Assembly (NCBI GenBank): GCA_028622995.1
Contig: JAJQJQ010000048.1
Coordinates: forward strand, 1,302,001-1,366,000
Origin: Panagrolaimus kolymaensis
Taxonomy: Eukaryota; Nematoda; Chromadorea; Rhabditida; Panagrolaimidae
Length of the DNA stretch: 64,000 nt
Reading direction: 5' to 3'
Part shown: positions 1 through 9,262 of the stretch, one piece after another
Numbering within the stretch: the stretch's first letter is position 1
Layout: every line of letters starts with the position of its first letter
Notes under the pieces: model-generated
Database searches by the model: none
What the model was told of the DNA's origin: nothing
What the model saw: only the letters and a program-made list of their open reading frames with translations
Position numbers and translations under genes: made by a program

Positions 1-480
1 GCCATAAAAAAGGCTAAAAATGGTTCAAAAAATATCCAATGAAATAAAAAAATTTAGTTTCGTAACTTGCAACTATGAATTTGTTTATTGGATTTTTTTT
101 ATAAAACAAAGAATCATAAAGTGTGAAACCTTGTTGAGAGGATATTATTCTTGTTTAGACCCAGTCTAAAAAGTTATTGATTTATGAATACTTTTTATCA
201 AAAGGGGCCATTTAAATAGACAAAAAAATGCAAAACTAAATGCGCTGGGTTGCTCTTAAAAATCAATAAAAAGTTATAAAGCAATGAATCGTAAGGTGGG
301 AACTTTGATCAAACCTAAGGGAAGTAAAAGCTTGAGAAAGAAAAACCATTGGGAATAATAAAGCAAAAATGAAAAAAGAAATATCTTTTTTAAATCTGTC
401 GAAAGGATTTTAAAAAGTATGGAATATTTTTTTGTTATTTTTTTATAACAAAGCTGAATAATTAACAGCAAAGAAAAAAA
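1..480. repeat. Partial copy of dispersed repeat family R1
   Basis: Bases about 75-240 resemble 10440-10620 on the same strand and the reverse complement of about 31540-31720. All three share a block containing a near-identical 'cataa(a)gtgtgaaa' stretch, then 'ggatatt', 'agactcaatct' and 'atttatgaa'. The family has no coding capacity here. It is probably a degenerate transposon, but no ends are visible in this copy. No gene was found in the first 700 bases. Confidence 0.5.
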
Positions 481-755
481 GTCATTTTTTGCCGCCCGTT
501 TTTCATTCCATATATTTTTTCACTGAATTATTTTATCCCTAAAAAAGGCGCAGCGAATAATCAAAAAACGATAAACTAATAATATTTTATTATTATAAAT
601 TCTTTTAGGCTGAATAAAACTTAATTCGTCATTTGCTTTATCAGAAATCATCAAAATTCTTCTTCTTTAAAATTTTATAGCCTACAAATTTTTGGGGCTC
701 GCCTTTTTTGTTTATTATCAAAACACATAAAAAAAATAATTTTTTTTCTATAAAA

Positions 756-1585
756 ATGTTTATATTTTTTTTCTTTTCTTTATTAGTTTTGTGTAAAAAA
801 AATAATTTAATATTCCTACTACCACAACAACAACTTCCTCGCCACCACCAACTTCTTCACCAACACCCTCAAGTTTCCCAATTGCTTATAATTGTAGTAA
901 TCCAGGATGGATATATTTATATGAAAGTGGAAATTGTTATGGAGCCTTCACAACAGCATTATTGAATTTTACTGATGCAGAAAATCGTTGCAAAACTTAT
1001 GGAACTCATTTACCTTCCATTCATCATCAAAATGAAATTAATTTTCTTTCTAGTGAGTTTTTATAAAATTAAATTAGAGATATATTTTATTTAAAGTGTT
1101 TGTTTCGTAAAATTAAAAAATGGCTGCAGTAATACTCGCATCAAAATAAACAAAAAATGTGCTTTTTCGCTTCGAGAGTAGAAAAATGATGAAAATAAAT
1201 ATGCAAATTTTTTGTAAATTAATTTCTGTCTTTTTTTGATTTTTAAAACATCCTCAAACATAATATTTTTAGAAAATCTTGAAGCGAAAAAAAATTAAAA
1301 ATAGTTAAACTTTTTTTAAATGTATTTTATTTTATTATAGAATATCTTAGTCGACGTTCTATTTGGCTTGGATTATATTCACCTGATGGAGGTAAAACTT
1401 GGGCATGGACGGATGGCACCCCATTTGATTATCCTCAATGGAATACAAGGTTTCCCATTCCGGGAGGGGGCTGTGGTTATTTGATTTCATATTCAGAAGA
1501 TAATTTTATTGAAACATATTATGAAAATACTGATTGCAATCAAACTTTTGATACTATTTGTAAAAAATCATATTTGGATAACTAA
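756..1585 (+). pseudogene. 5'-truncated C-type lectin: linker plus second CTLD
   Basis: Exon 806-1052 encodes a Thr/Ser/Pro linker and the front half of a C-type lectin domain (NCSNPGWIYL, HLPSIH). A phase-1 intron (1053-1340) leads to exon 1341-1585, which ends the domain with WLGLYSPDGGKTWAW, DGTPFDY, the paired cysteines and CKKSYLDN-stop. Intron position and phase match the CTLD2 intron of every other family member in the window. The first domain and its exon are absent. A signal-peptide-like start, MFIFFFFSLLVLC, lies at 756 in another frame, and a run of eight A separates the two, so one homopolymer indel would join them into a secreted single-domain lectin. It could therefore be a real small gene with a sequencing error, but a truncated copy is at least as likely. 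Confidence 0.6.
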
Positions 1586-2109
1586 TTTTATTGTAAATTT
1601 TTCTAATTACTTTTGTGGCGCAAAATAAAAAATTTTAAAATTCATTAATGTTTTTGTATATTTTTTTTTCTTTCAAAAAAAATGTACAAAAAATAAGGAA
1701 TATTGAAACTAAGTGCCGAAGAACAAAGTGCAATGGTACTTTAAAACCTTCTAAAACATCTAGAACAAACAATTTTCAAGAATCGATACGTGCGTGGCGT
1801 TTAATTGATAAGAACGACGACTACAATACAAAAATTAATCAATAAAAAAAGAAGAAAGGTTGATAGTAGGAGCAAAACATAAAAAAAACAAAGTACATAC
1901 TTTGATTTTTGTTATAGCATATTTTTTTTTACTTTCCTCCAACAACCAATTATTCTTGCTTGCTAATTATTTTTTATCACAACTTTTATTCTTTCTTTTT
2001 CTCAAAAACTTCAAACATTTCTTCCTTATTTTTGTTTGATTGTTGTTTTTAAAAAAAAGGTAGTTTGCGTTTAGGTGACTGACGACACCAAAATTACGAA
2101 GGCGGCAAA
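1586..2109. other. AT-rich spacer, no supported gene
   Basis: One 65-residue frame at 1648-1845 is lysine/asparagine-rich and has no paralogue in the window. I do not consider it supported. Confidence 0.4.
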
Positions 2110-2338
2110 ATGCTGAAATATTTTGTATTTATTTCATTTTTAACATTTTTTTCTTCTATCATTGTTCTTATTTCTGGAACTAATTGCCCAAATGGAACAA
2201 TCCCAGGGTTTACAAGCGGCATTTGTTGGATATTAAATAAAAATTCTTTGAATTTTAATGATGCTGAAAAATATTGCAAAAGTAATAAAGGCCATCTTGT
2301 TAGCATTCATAGTGCCTTTGATAATAGTTATTTAGTAG
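2110..2338 (+). pseudogene. Orphan first exon of a C-type lectin gene
   Basis: The frame starts at ATG 2110 with a hydrophobic signal peptide (MLKYFVFISFLTFF) and continues NCPNGTIPGF, FNDAEKYC and GHLVSIHSAF, the conserved N-terminal quarter of CTLD1 in this family. It ends in phase 1 at a good donor (2339, GGTAAGT), as in the complete genes. No second or third CTL exon follows. The next 300 bases are non-coding, and the next coding material (2617) belongs to an unrelated family. It is a stranded exon, either left by deletion or copied by a partial duplication. It could still be transcribed as a short secreted peptide, but nothing shows that. Confidence 0.7.
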
Positions 2339-2616
2339 GTAAGTAAAGACATTAATTAATGCTGAATTTTTTCAACCAAATCTTTTTAAAAATTTTATAA
2401 TTAAATTACTTTTTTACTTATTTATTATTTTCTAAAGATTTTGGCTTTGAAAAATCTTGTAAATAAATTAATCGTTTGTGTTTATTGAAGATCAAGCAGC
2501 TAAAATCTTTAACCAATGACAAGTCTGTTATCATCTAAAAAATCAAAGTGGCTATCGATTATTTTTCTTTTTCTTATTTTTTGTTTATATTGGATAATTT
2601 TTTCTTCTTTTTTTAA

Positions 2617-3341
2617 ATGAGCTTTCACGTTGGAATTAATCCTTTACTTGGAGATGTTTCTTTGTATAATGAAAACACAAAGGAAACTACGGATTTTAAA
2701 ATTACATGCAGTAAGTTCTTAAAACTTATAAAGTATTTGATTACCTTTTTAATTAAAACTCTTTAACTTTAGTTAACTTAGAAACTTATTTTTATGCCAT
2801 TCAAAGTATGTTTAACGAAATAATCGGAAGAATCACTGGGAAGCGTGGTTTTGTTACAATTTTTTTGCCTTGGAATTATGGAAGTAAAATACGTAAAAGC
2901 ATTATAGAAAAGGGAAAATTATATGGATTTTTGGAAGTTCAAATTGTTAATTAAGATATGTTAGTATATTTAGGATATATCTCTCAAATACAACGGAAGC
3001 CTATAGATGATGATATAATATGGTTATGCAGGTATAGTAATGGCTCAATATGGAAAATAATCAATTCAAAAGCTAAGATAATAAAATATATCTTGTTTCC
3101 TAAATTAAAGTTATTGGGAAAAATGATTGAAGAAGTGCAAAGGGAGAAAATTTTAACTGGTAATGAACTAAATCCAGATATTTTTATATGCGATGGTTTA
3201 TATACTCCTAATTTAAAGCCAGTAAAAAAACATTCTCGAAAATGTCAATGCTTCATAACAACCACATTTAATAATTCGGAAATCACAAAATACGAAGACA
3301 ATAATTCCACTAACCACGATTGTTGCATAAAAAAAAAATGA
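2617..3341 (+). pseudogene. Divergent Hsp70/actin-fold-like protein, copy 1, with in-frame stop
   Basis: Exon 1 is 2617-2710 (MSFHVGINPLLGDVSLY), followed by a 62-nt phase-1 intron and exon 2 from 2773 to 3341. Exon 2 aligns with the copy at 7671-9262 over its whole length, and the intron has the same position and phase. TAA at 2952-2954 interrupts exon 2, but the same frame stays open and alignable for another 128 codons (DDDIIWLCRYSNGSIW against KIWDIIWVFNYGSCEIW). The order of features resembles an Hsp70 nucleotide-binding domain: an N-terminal beta hairpin (FHVGIN..), a helix then TIFLPWNY, a YGFLEVQ strand, a second hairpin (IIWLCRYSNGSIW), and a late NPDIFICDG strand. Catalytic residues are not conserved. 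The family is unnamed to me; the fold call is inference. With the stop it is probably a pseudogene. Confidence 0.5.
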
Positions 3342-5127
3342 GAAGAAAACAGTTTTTTTGCTTGGATTGATGCCAAATTTTCCTTTTTTTGTCCGTTACT
3401 TGTACTTCGCATTCGAGTTTTTTCTTTTTTTACTGACCTTCTTGTTTGTCAACGCGGGAGTCAACTCTTTTCATTCTTTTTTTTTTCACTACACAGACAA
3501 TTGTTTTCTTTGCATGAATTAATCCAGCAGTTCGTGCGCAAATTTTAACAGGTTTTTTTTGTTTTTTTATGTTTGCTCAAAGAAAGATTTTGTTGTTGAT
3601 TCAAGAAAAAGGCATATAGAAAATGGAACTAAATGAAGATAAATAAACGACAAATTTTTAGTTTGAACAAAACTCATTAAACACTCAACTCACTTTCTTT
3701 CTTTTTTTCCACCCAAGAATGTTGCTTTTTTACAATTGGATTTTTTTTGTTTGAATATTTCAAAAAACATTTTTAAATTTTTTTGTAAGGTGTTAACTCA
3801 AAACAATGGTTTTGTAGGTTTTATCATTCTTTGTAATTTATCGTACTCGAAATCGTTTTGAAAATTATTTGGAGAATTTACAACCAACGCCTGTATAGAA
3901 AATAGGGTTTTTTAAAATATTTCTTTTTGGAAATTCTATGAATTTTTGTCGAACTGTTTAAAAGTGATTTTTTGTAAAAACCGCACTTGGTTTGTGATTT
4001 CTGAAAAAAATTATTTTCGTAAATTGATTTTTCTTCATTTCCCAGTAATCAACTACTTTATTAATCCAAGAATAAACCACCACAAATAAGAATAAAAGAG
4101 AATATGATAAAGTGACAAACTAGGAAAAGTGAAAAGCCAAAGTCATTTATAATTTTCTTTTAACTAATTTAAAGTACATATTTTTCTTTTTATTTCTAAA
4201 CTCAAAATTAAATTTTTTTTAATGTTTATAAAATATTTAAAAAAACCAACCAAGCAAAAAAATACGAAAAAAAATGCAGTTTGTAACAAACTTTTCGTTG
4301 TTTTGTTATTAGATGCATTTTTGTAAAACAATTGTTCTATAATATATTTTTTTTAAAACTAAAAAATATCTTAAATTAAGGGTAAGTAATATACCGACTT
4401 CTTTGTGTTTGCATTCAGCTTACTGTAGTTTACAGCGAATATCCACGCATTTTTAAATGCGGCATTTGTTCAATTTTTCTTTACCATAACGATAAGACTG
4501 CAAAATGGTAAGTCTAAAGGTTCAATAATAATCTACTTAAACATTTCAAGAATTTGTTTTTGCCCGAAATACAAAACAAGAAAAAAAAATTAAAATATTC
4601 AAATTCAAAGCCAGAAATTCCTTTCTTCAAATGATTTTCTTTGAAAAAAGTTTTTATAATTTTCTTTCTCCTTTCTTTTTTTTTTTTGTAAAAAATAAAA
4701 CGATCACACTGCTCTTTTTAATTGAACTGCGCTCTCCTTTTTAAAACAAGGTCAACCACAATCAATAATCGCATCAGTGAAAAAAAAAGTGTACGCCTCG
4801 GGCGGCGAGGAAAAAAAATGTCTTGTTTTTTTTTTCTCACCTGGACCGATAATACTCCAATTTATTATTTTTCTAATTAAACTATTTTTAGTTTAAATCG
4901 ATGGTTTATTTTTTTTTCATACAATTATTCAAAAGCTTTTTCAGCTTTTCTCAAAGAAAAATATTTTTTTTATTTTTTTTTATTATATCATATTTATTTA
5001 TAGTTGTTTTTTACATATTGTTCGTTGCAAAACATCGATGTTTCAAGTATTTTATTTAGAAAACATGGTTTAAGATTTAAATAATTTGTTTTTCATCTAT
5101 TTAGCTAATTTTTTGTATATTGAAAAA
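3342..5127. repeat. Gene-free spacer with copies of repeats R2 and R3
   Basis: About 3430-3660 belongs to a dispersed family (R2) also seen near 18960-19330 and 38990-39180, and inverted near 37230-37450. Shared blocks read like 'tttgcat(g/a)aatta', 'gcgcgcaaattt' and 'ttgattcaagaaa'. About 4729-4850 (R3) is repeated at 20328-20445 (cctttttaaaac, ccacaatcaataat, gtgtacgcctc, atgtcttg). In the second place R3 cuts off a CTL exon. No coding frame was supported. Confidence 0.5.
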
Positions 5128-6105
5128 TTATTTTGCTGGCTTCTTGCACATAGCATACCAATTATCATTTATGTGAGAGTTGTCATAACCTCCAGCTCCG
5201 ATGATAGTATATACGGCGGTTGAATCATTATGTGGTATTCCATGCCACAAATTATCCGCCCAGCCATCGTAATCTACAGGTGAACCATCACTCCAAAACC
5301 ATGTTTTTCCCTCATCTGTAGAATAAAATCCTATCCAAATGCCAGACCAAACGATAGTAGTAGGATCTGTAAAAAAATTTAAATATTTTTTTCAATAATT
5401 AAATCCTTGCATCTTAAAAATAAATCTTCTTCGTAGCTATGAATGGAAGGAAGTTGAGCTCCAACACTTTCACAATATTTTTGCGCAGCTGTCCAATTTT
5501 GTTTAACTCCAACTAAATCATCATAATTTATCCCATAACATGAATGAGATTTTTCAAAATAAAACCATCCAAGGCTACAGTTTTCAAAATCAGGATAATT
5601 TGGTGTTGCTGGAAATTCGCAAGCGAAAGGTTTAGGTTTAAAGCAATCTTCAGCACTCCAATACCCATCATTTATTGATTGAGCAGCACATTTGGAACCA
5701 CTAATATTTTGTGGTTCGCCTTTATTCCAATCACTGAAATCAAATGGAGTTCCATCGGTCCAACTCCAGTTTCCATGAAACATGAGAGAATTTGCTCCAA
5801 TCCAAAAATCAGTTTCAGTGCTATCAAGAAAGTATTTGCTTGCCTCCTCTAAAAGTCCTTTTAATGAATTTTTGGTGGAAAAAAGTCTAACGAGGTAAAA
5901 GTGTATTTGCAAATCCATCATGAATAGAAGCTAAGTGTCCGCCTGTTTGATTGCAACGTAATTCAGCATCAGCAAACCCAGTGGTTTCGTTGAAAAACAT
6001 GAAGCATTGCGAATTCCATGGAGTTGTATTACTGGGGCATGCACTTTCAGAAAACCCGAAAGTTACCAATAAAATATAAATTAGACTTAAAACAAAATTA
6101 GCCAT
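5128..6105 (-). CDS. Secreted tandem C-type lectin (two CTLDs), intact
   Basis: Exons on the minus strand are 6105-5892, 5848-5411 and 5366-5128; 891 nt, 296 residues, all phases consistent (both introns phase 1). The start has a clear signal peptide (MANFVLSLIYILLVTFGFSESA). CTLD1 runs from about residue 24 to 150: HLASIHDGFAN, DFWIGAN, WSWTDGTPFDF, NKGEPQN, DGYWSAEDC, FACE. CTLD2 runs from about residue 160 to the end: CSLGWFYFE, AQLPSIHSYEEDLFLR, GIWIGFYSTDEGKTW, then CKKPAK-stop. The usual calcium/sugar motifs are altered: EPQ in place of EPN or QPD, and WSA in place of WND in CTLD1, so ordinary mannose-type binding is not expected. Intron 2 appears to use a GC donor. It lies head-to-tail 226 bp beyond the next CTL copy. 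A role in host interaction or immunity is only family precedent. Confidence 0.85.
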
Positions 6106-6331
6106 GGCTAATAATTGAACAAATTAAAAGAAATAAAAAGACAATTTTTTTCTTTTGAAAATTAAGTGCTTTTCTTATCTATGCTTTTTTTATTTGTTTT
6201 TCGATGATAATAAAAAATTAGAAGTTTCTAAAATTTTATTTTAATCAATAAAAATTTTAGGTAAAAAAAGAGCAAAGGTTAAAGTACTAAAATTAAAAAC
6301 AAATATAACAAAATAAAGAATAAATTATTTA

Positions 6332-7311
6332 TTAAAAAGCCGGCTTTTTACAGATTAGATACCATTTTTGTGATATAATTTTCGGATAAAACCCATAATT
6401 TCCCATTGCCACATATGTAAGATTTGTTGGATAATGTGGATATCCAGGTGCCCAACTTATATAATTCATTTTTGTGCCATCGCTCCAAATCCATGTTTTT
6501 CCTTCGTCAATTGAATATAATCCAATCCAAACTCCCGCATGTGTAACAAATGCATAAGCTAAAATGTAAAAGAGTTTAAAAAAATTATATATATAAAAAA
6601 TTACTTCTCAAAAAATGATCTTCTTCATAACTATGAACTGATGGAAGTTGAGCTCCAACACTTTCACAATATTTTTCTGCTGAAGTCCAATCAGTGAATA
6701 ATTCGAGTTCAGTTCCATAACAGGAATGAGTAGGTGGAAAATACGTATATCCTTCACTGCAATTTATAAATGGTGGATAAGTTGGGCCGATTTGTTCGCG
6801 GATAGAACAAACAAATGGTTTTTCTTTAAAACAATCTTGGGCGCTTCAATGCCCGTCAGCTAAGTCTTCAGCAACACAATTTGAGCCAGTAAGGTTTAAA
6901 GGTTCGCCTTTATTCCAATTGTTGAAATCAAATGGGGTACCATCCGTCCATGTCCAATTTCCAGGAGAATTTAAAGCATTCGATCCAATCCAAAAATCGA
7001 TTACACTACTATCTCGAAAACTTTTATTAGATTCTTCTAAAATTTATTATAAAAAATGCGACAATAAAGATTAATGTTTTCTTACGAGCCAAAAAAGTAT
7101 TAGTAAATCCATCATGAATGGAAGCTAAATGTCCTCCAAATTGGATACATGTGACTTCAGCGTCTGTGAATCCAGTGAAATTTCCAACAAATAAAAAACA
7201 TTTTGAATTCCATGAAACTGTATTGTTTAGACATGTGCTTTCCGAAGAATTAAAAATACAAAATAAAATAAAAAAGAAAGTTAATTTAAAAAAAAGTGCA
7301 TTCGTCATCAT
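6332..7311 (-). pseudogene. Tandem C-type lectin with one nonsense codon
   Basis: Exons on the minus strand are 7311-7086, 7036-6605 and 6558-6332, with the same three-exon, phase-1 layout as its neighbour. It has a signal peptide (MMTNALFFKLTFFFILFC), CTLD1 with HLASIHDGFTN, DFWIGSN, WTWTDGTPFDF and KGEPLN, and CTLD2 with QLPSVHSYEEDHFLR, WIGLYSIDEGKTWIW and a CKKPAF-stop end. Every splice site is canonical. The only damage is TGA at 6846-6848, exactly where all paralogues have TGG (DGYWSAQDC), which cuts the protein near the end of CTLD1. It is therefore a very young pseudogene, a null allele, or a base-call error. If the codon were TGG the product would be 294 residues, which is the family size. 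Confidence 0.75.
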
Positions 7312-7499
7312 AATTAAACTTAAATAATGAGAAAAAAAAAATAAAACAATGTCAAAGCAAAGGCAAGAAAGTATATATGACTAATAATTGGTAAAATAGA
7401 TAAATAACAATGCAATTATAGAGAGGAAACGTTTTTTGTTTATTAATTTTTATGCTCATTTTAAAAAAATTAAAATTGATTGAAGTCATAAAATAAAAT

Positions 7500-7670
7500 T
7501 GACTATTAAAGAAGAAGCGGAGGTCCAGCGAAAAAAAATTGATGACGATATTAATCTATCTAAAAATATTTTCTGGAGGAGTTTATAAAGACTGAATATT
7601 GATAGTGAAAATCGTTATTCACAAATTGCTTTAGATTCTATTGCTGTTTTTTTTATAAAAAAAATTAGAT
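7500..7670 (+). other. Coding-looking remnant upstream of Hsp70-like copy 2
   Basis: A frame reads KEEAEVQRKKIDDDINLSKN, then stops, then continues RLNIDSENRYSQIALDSIAV before another stop, just before ATG 7671. The composition is protein-like (charged, helical) and unlike the surrounding low-complexity DNA. It may be a decayed upstream exon of the 7671 gene or a relic of something else. It has no recognised family. Confidence 0.25.
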
Positions 7671-7859
7671 ATGTTCTCTAGCTTCACAAAATGCCTTCCA
7701 AAAAAATCATCAGTAAATAATAAAACTATTTTTCATGTTGGACTTGATCCACATAATGGTAAAGTTGCAGCATTTGATGAAAATCGAAAAGAAATAATTT
7801 ATTTTAGCGTTATTTCATGTAAGCGTTTTGTTATTGCGATTATTTTTTTTATTATTAAA

Positions 7860-8063
7860 ACGAGTGTCCCAGGCGATGGCGGTGATTTTTTACAATAGGT
7901 TTTTTAGCACAAACGTTTTCATTATCTCAATTGCTTACAAAGCGTTTCAAACTTTTGTAGTTTTTTTTAGATACTTTGTTAGCTATAAATAGAGTAAAAA
8001 AAACTTTCGCGCTAACGCACAGCGTAATAAACCATTGCCATTGCCATCGCATGAAACACTCGT
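7860..8063. repeat. Imperfect inverted repeat inside intron (MITE-like)
   Basis: ACGAGTGTcccaGGCGATGGC at 7860-7880 is matched, inverted and imperfectly, by GCCATcGCatgaAACACTCGT ending at 8063. The 204-bp unit fills most of the intron of the Hsp70-like copy 2. No clear target duplication was seen. It looks like a small non-autonomous DNA transposon. Confidence 0.5.
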
Positions 8064-8582
8064 TGCTTATTAAACTTTAATTTAAACTCTGGATTTTTTT
8101 AGTTGCCTTAAAACCTCTCGATCAAATGGATGAACTTTTTCTACAAATAAGGACCAAGCTTTTTGATTTCCAAATTGGATCCATTTGTCTTATTTATGCC
8201 AAATTTTATAATAGCAAAAGTAATAAAGATTGTGAAAAAATAAAAAAAATTAGTAAAAAATATGGAATTTTAAAGATTGAATTTATTGATTCTTATTCTT
8301 ATTATTATATACAATCGGCTTTTTCTACAGTAACAAAAACCAAAATTTGGGATATTATTTGGGTATTTAATTATGGTAGCTGTGAAATATGGTTAAAAGG
8401 AAACAACACTCATGCGTCGCTGATAAAAGAATTAACAAACGATAAATTAGATTTTAAAACCCTTCCAGGTTTAATAAAAATAAGAGAAAATTCTGGACTT
8501 AACAGAAATCCCAATTTTATTTTTTACAATGATGAGTTGTATGATTCAGCCATTTGTATTGATGTATTTCCTGAATGTCAAC

Positions 8583-9114
8583 TAGGGTTGACCTCCCCCC
8601 CCCGCGGGGACGGGGACCCCGGTCTCCCCGCCCCCCCCCCCCCCCCCCCCGTCCCCGTTCCCCGTCCCCGAAGAAATTTCTCCCCGTTTTACTCCCCGTT
8701 TTCGAAGAAATTACTCCCCGGAAAAAAATGGATGATAGTAGGGTCGACCTTCTTCCACGGGGACGGGGAGTCCCCGTTTCCCCGTCCCCGTTCCCCGTCC
8801 CCGAAGAAATTTCCTCCCCGTTTTACTCCCCGTTCCCCGGTTTTTTTGGAAAACGGGGGTGAGAGTAGGGTTGTCAAAAAAGATTTCCCGGGAAATTCCC
8901 GGGAAATTTCCCGGGAAATTTCCCGGGAATTTCCCGATTTTTCCTGGGAAATTTCCCGCTACAAACCCTTACAAAGTTTCACAAAGTCTAACAAAGTTCT
9001 ACAAAAGTTGCTATAACTTTGTTAAACTTTGTAAGACTTTGTGAAGGTTTGTAGCGGGAAAATTCCCGGGAAATTTCCCGGGAAATTCGACAACCCTAGG
9101 TGAGAGCAACCCTA
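8583..9114. mobile_element. Outer hAT-like non-autonomous element (C/G-run-rich)
   Basis: The ends are TAGGGTTG (8583-8590) and CAACCCTA (9107-9114). They are flanked by a perfect 8-bp duplication ATGTCAAC at 8575-8582 and 9115-9122. An 8-bp duplication and a YARNG-type terminus fit the hAT superfamily. The interior has long C runs and repeated ccccgtccccg-type words, with no transposase. It interrupts the coding frame of the Hsp70-like gene, and contains a second element of the same terminal type. Confidence 0.85.
8866..9098. mobile_element. Inner hAT-like element nested in the outer one
   Basis: Ends TAGGGTTGTC (8866-8875) and GACAACCCTA (9089-9098) are flanked by a perfect 8-bp duplication GGTGAGAG at 8858-8865 and 9099-9106. 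The 233-bp body is nearly all inverted repeat: gggaaatttccc words, then an acaaag-rich arm matched by its complement. It must have inserted after the outer element, because the outer element supplies its target site. Confidence 0.85.
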
Positions 9115-9262
9115 ATGTCAACCTATTTTTTCCAATCATTCGTTAAATATTTTACAATTATGTTTAGTTAAAGCTCGAATAATGGCAGGTGATTCAGAAG
9201 TTGTGGATTTTGATGCAAAACTTGATAATCCCAAACTAAATATGGAAGAATTGTTGTATTAA

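Larger units (their letters stand above)
7671..9262 (+). pseudogene. Divergent Hsp70/actin-fold-like protein, copy 2, broken by transposon
   Basis: Exon 1 is 7671-7818 (IFHVGLDPHNGKVAAFD), followed by a phase-1 intron (7819-8102) and exon 2, 8103-8582. The reading frame is then interrupted by a 532-bp insertion plus an 8-bp target duplication. It resumes at 9123 exactly in phase and stays open to TAA at 9260-9262. Without the insertion the gene would encode 255 residues. Order of features: N-terminal hairpin, helix ending ICLIYAKFYN, KKYGILKIEF, a Tyr-rich helix, KIWDIIWVFNYGSCEIWLKG, NPNFIFYND, and a tail LQLCLVKARIMAGDSEVVDF. These sit where Hsp70 ATPase domains have their phosphate loops, but the glycine-rich signatures are lost. 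An acidic segment at 9340-9411 (DSEEETDQE-stop) may be a further exon, but no phase-compatible donor was found. The insertion ended the gene or allele. Confidence 0.5.

Noticed and set aside
8575..8862. Open frames rich in Pro/Arg on both strands
   Set aside because: They lie in the C/G-run interior of the hAT-like element; openness follows from composition, with no start context or homologue.
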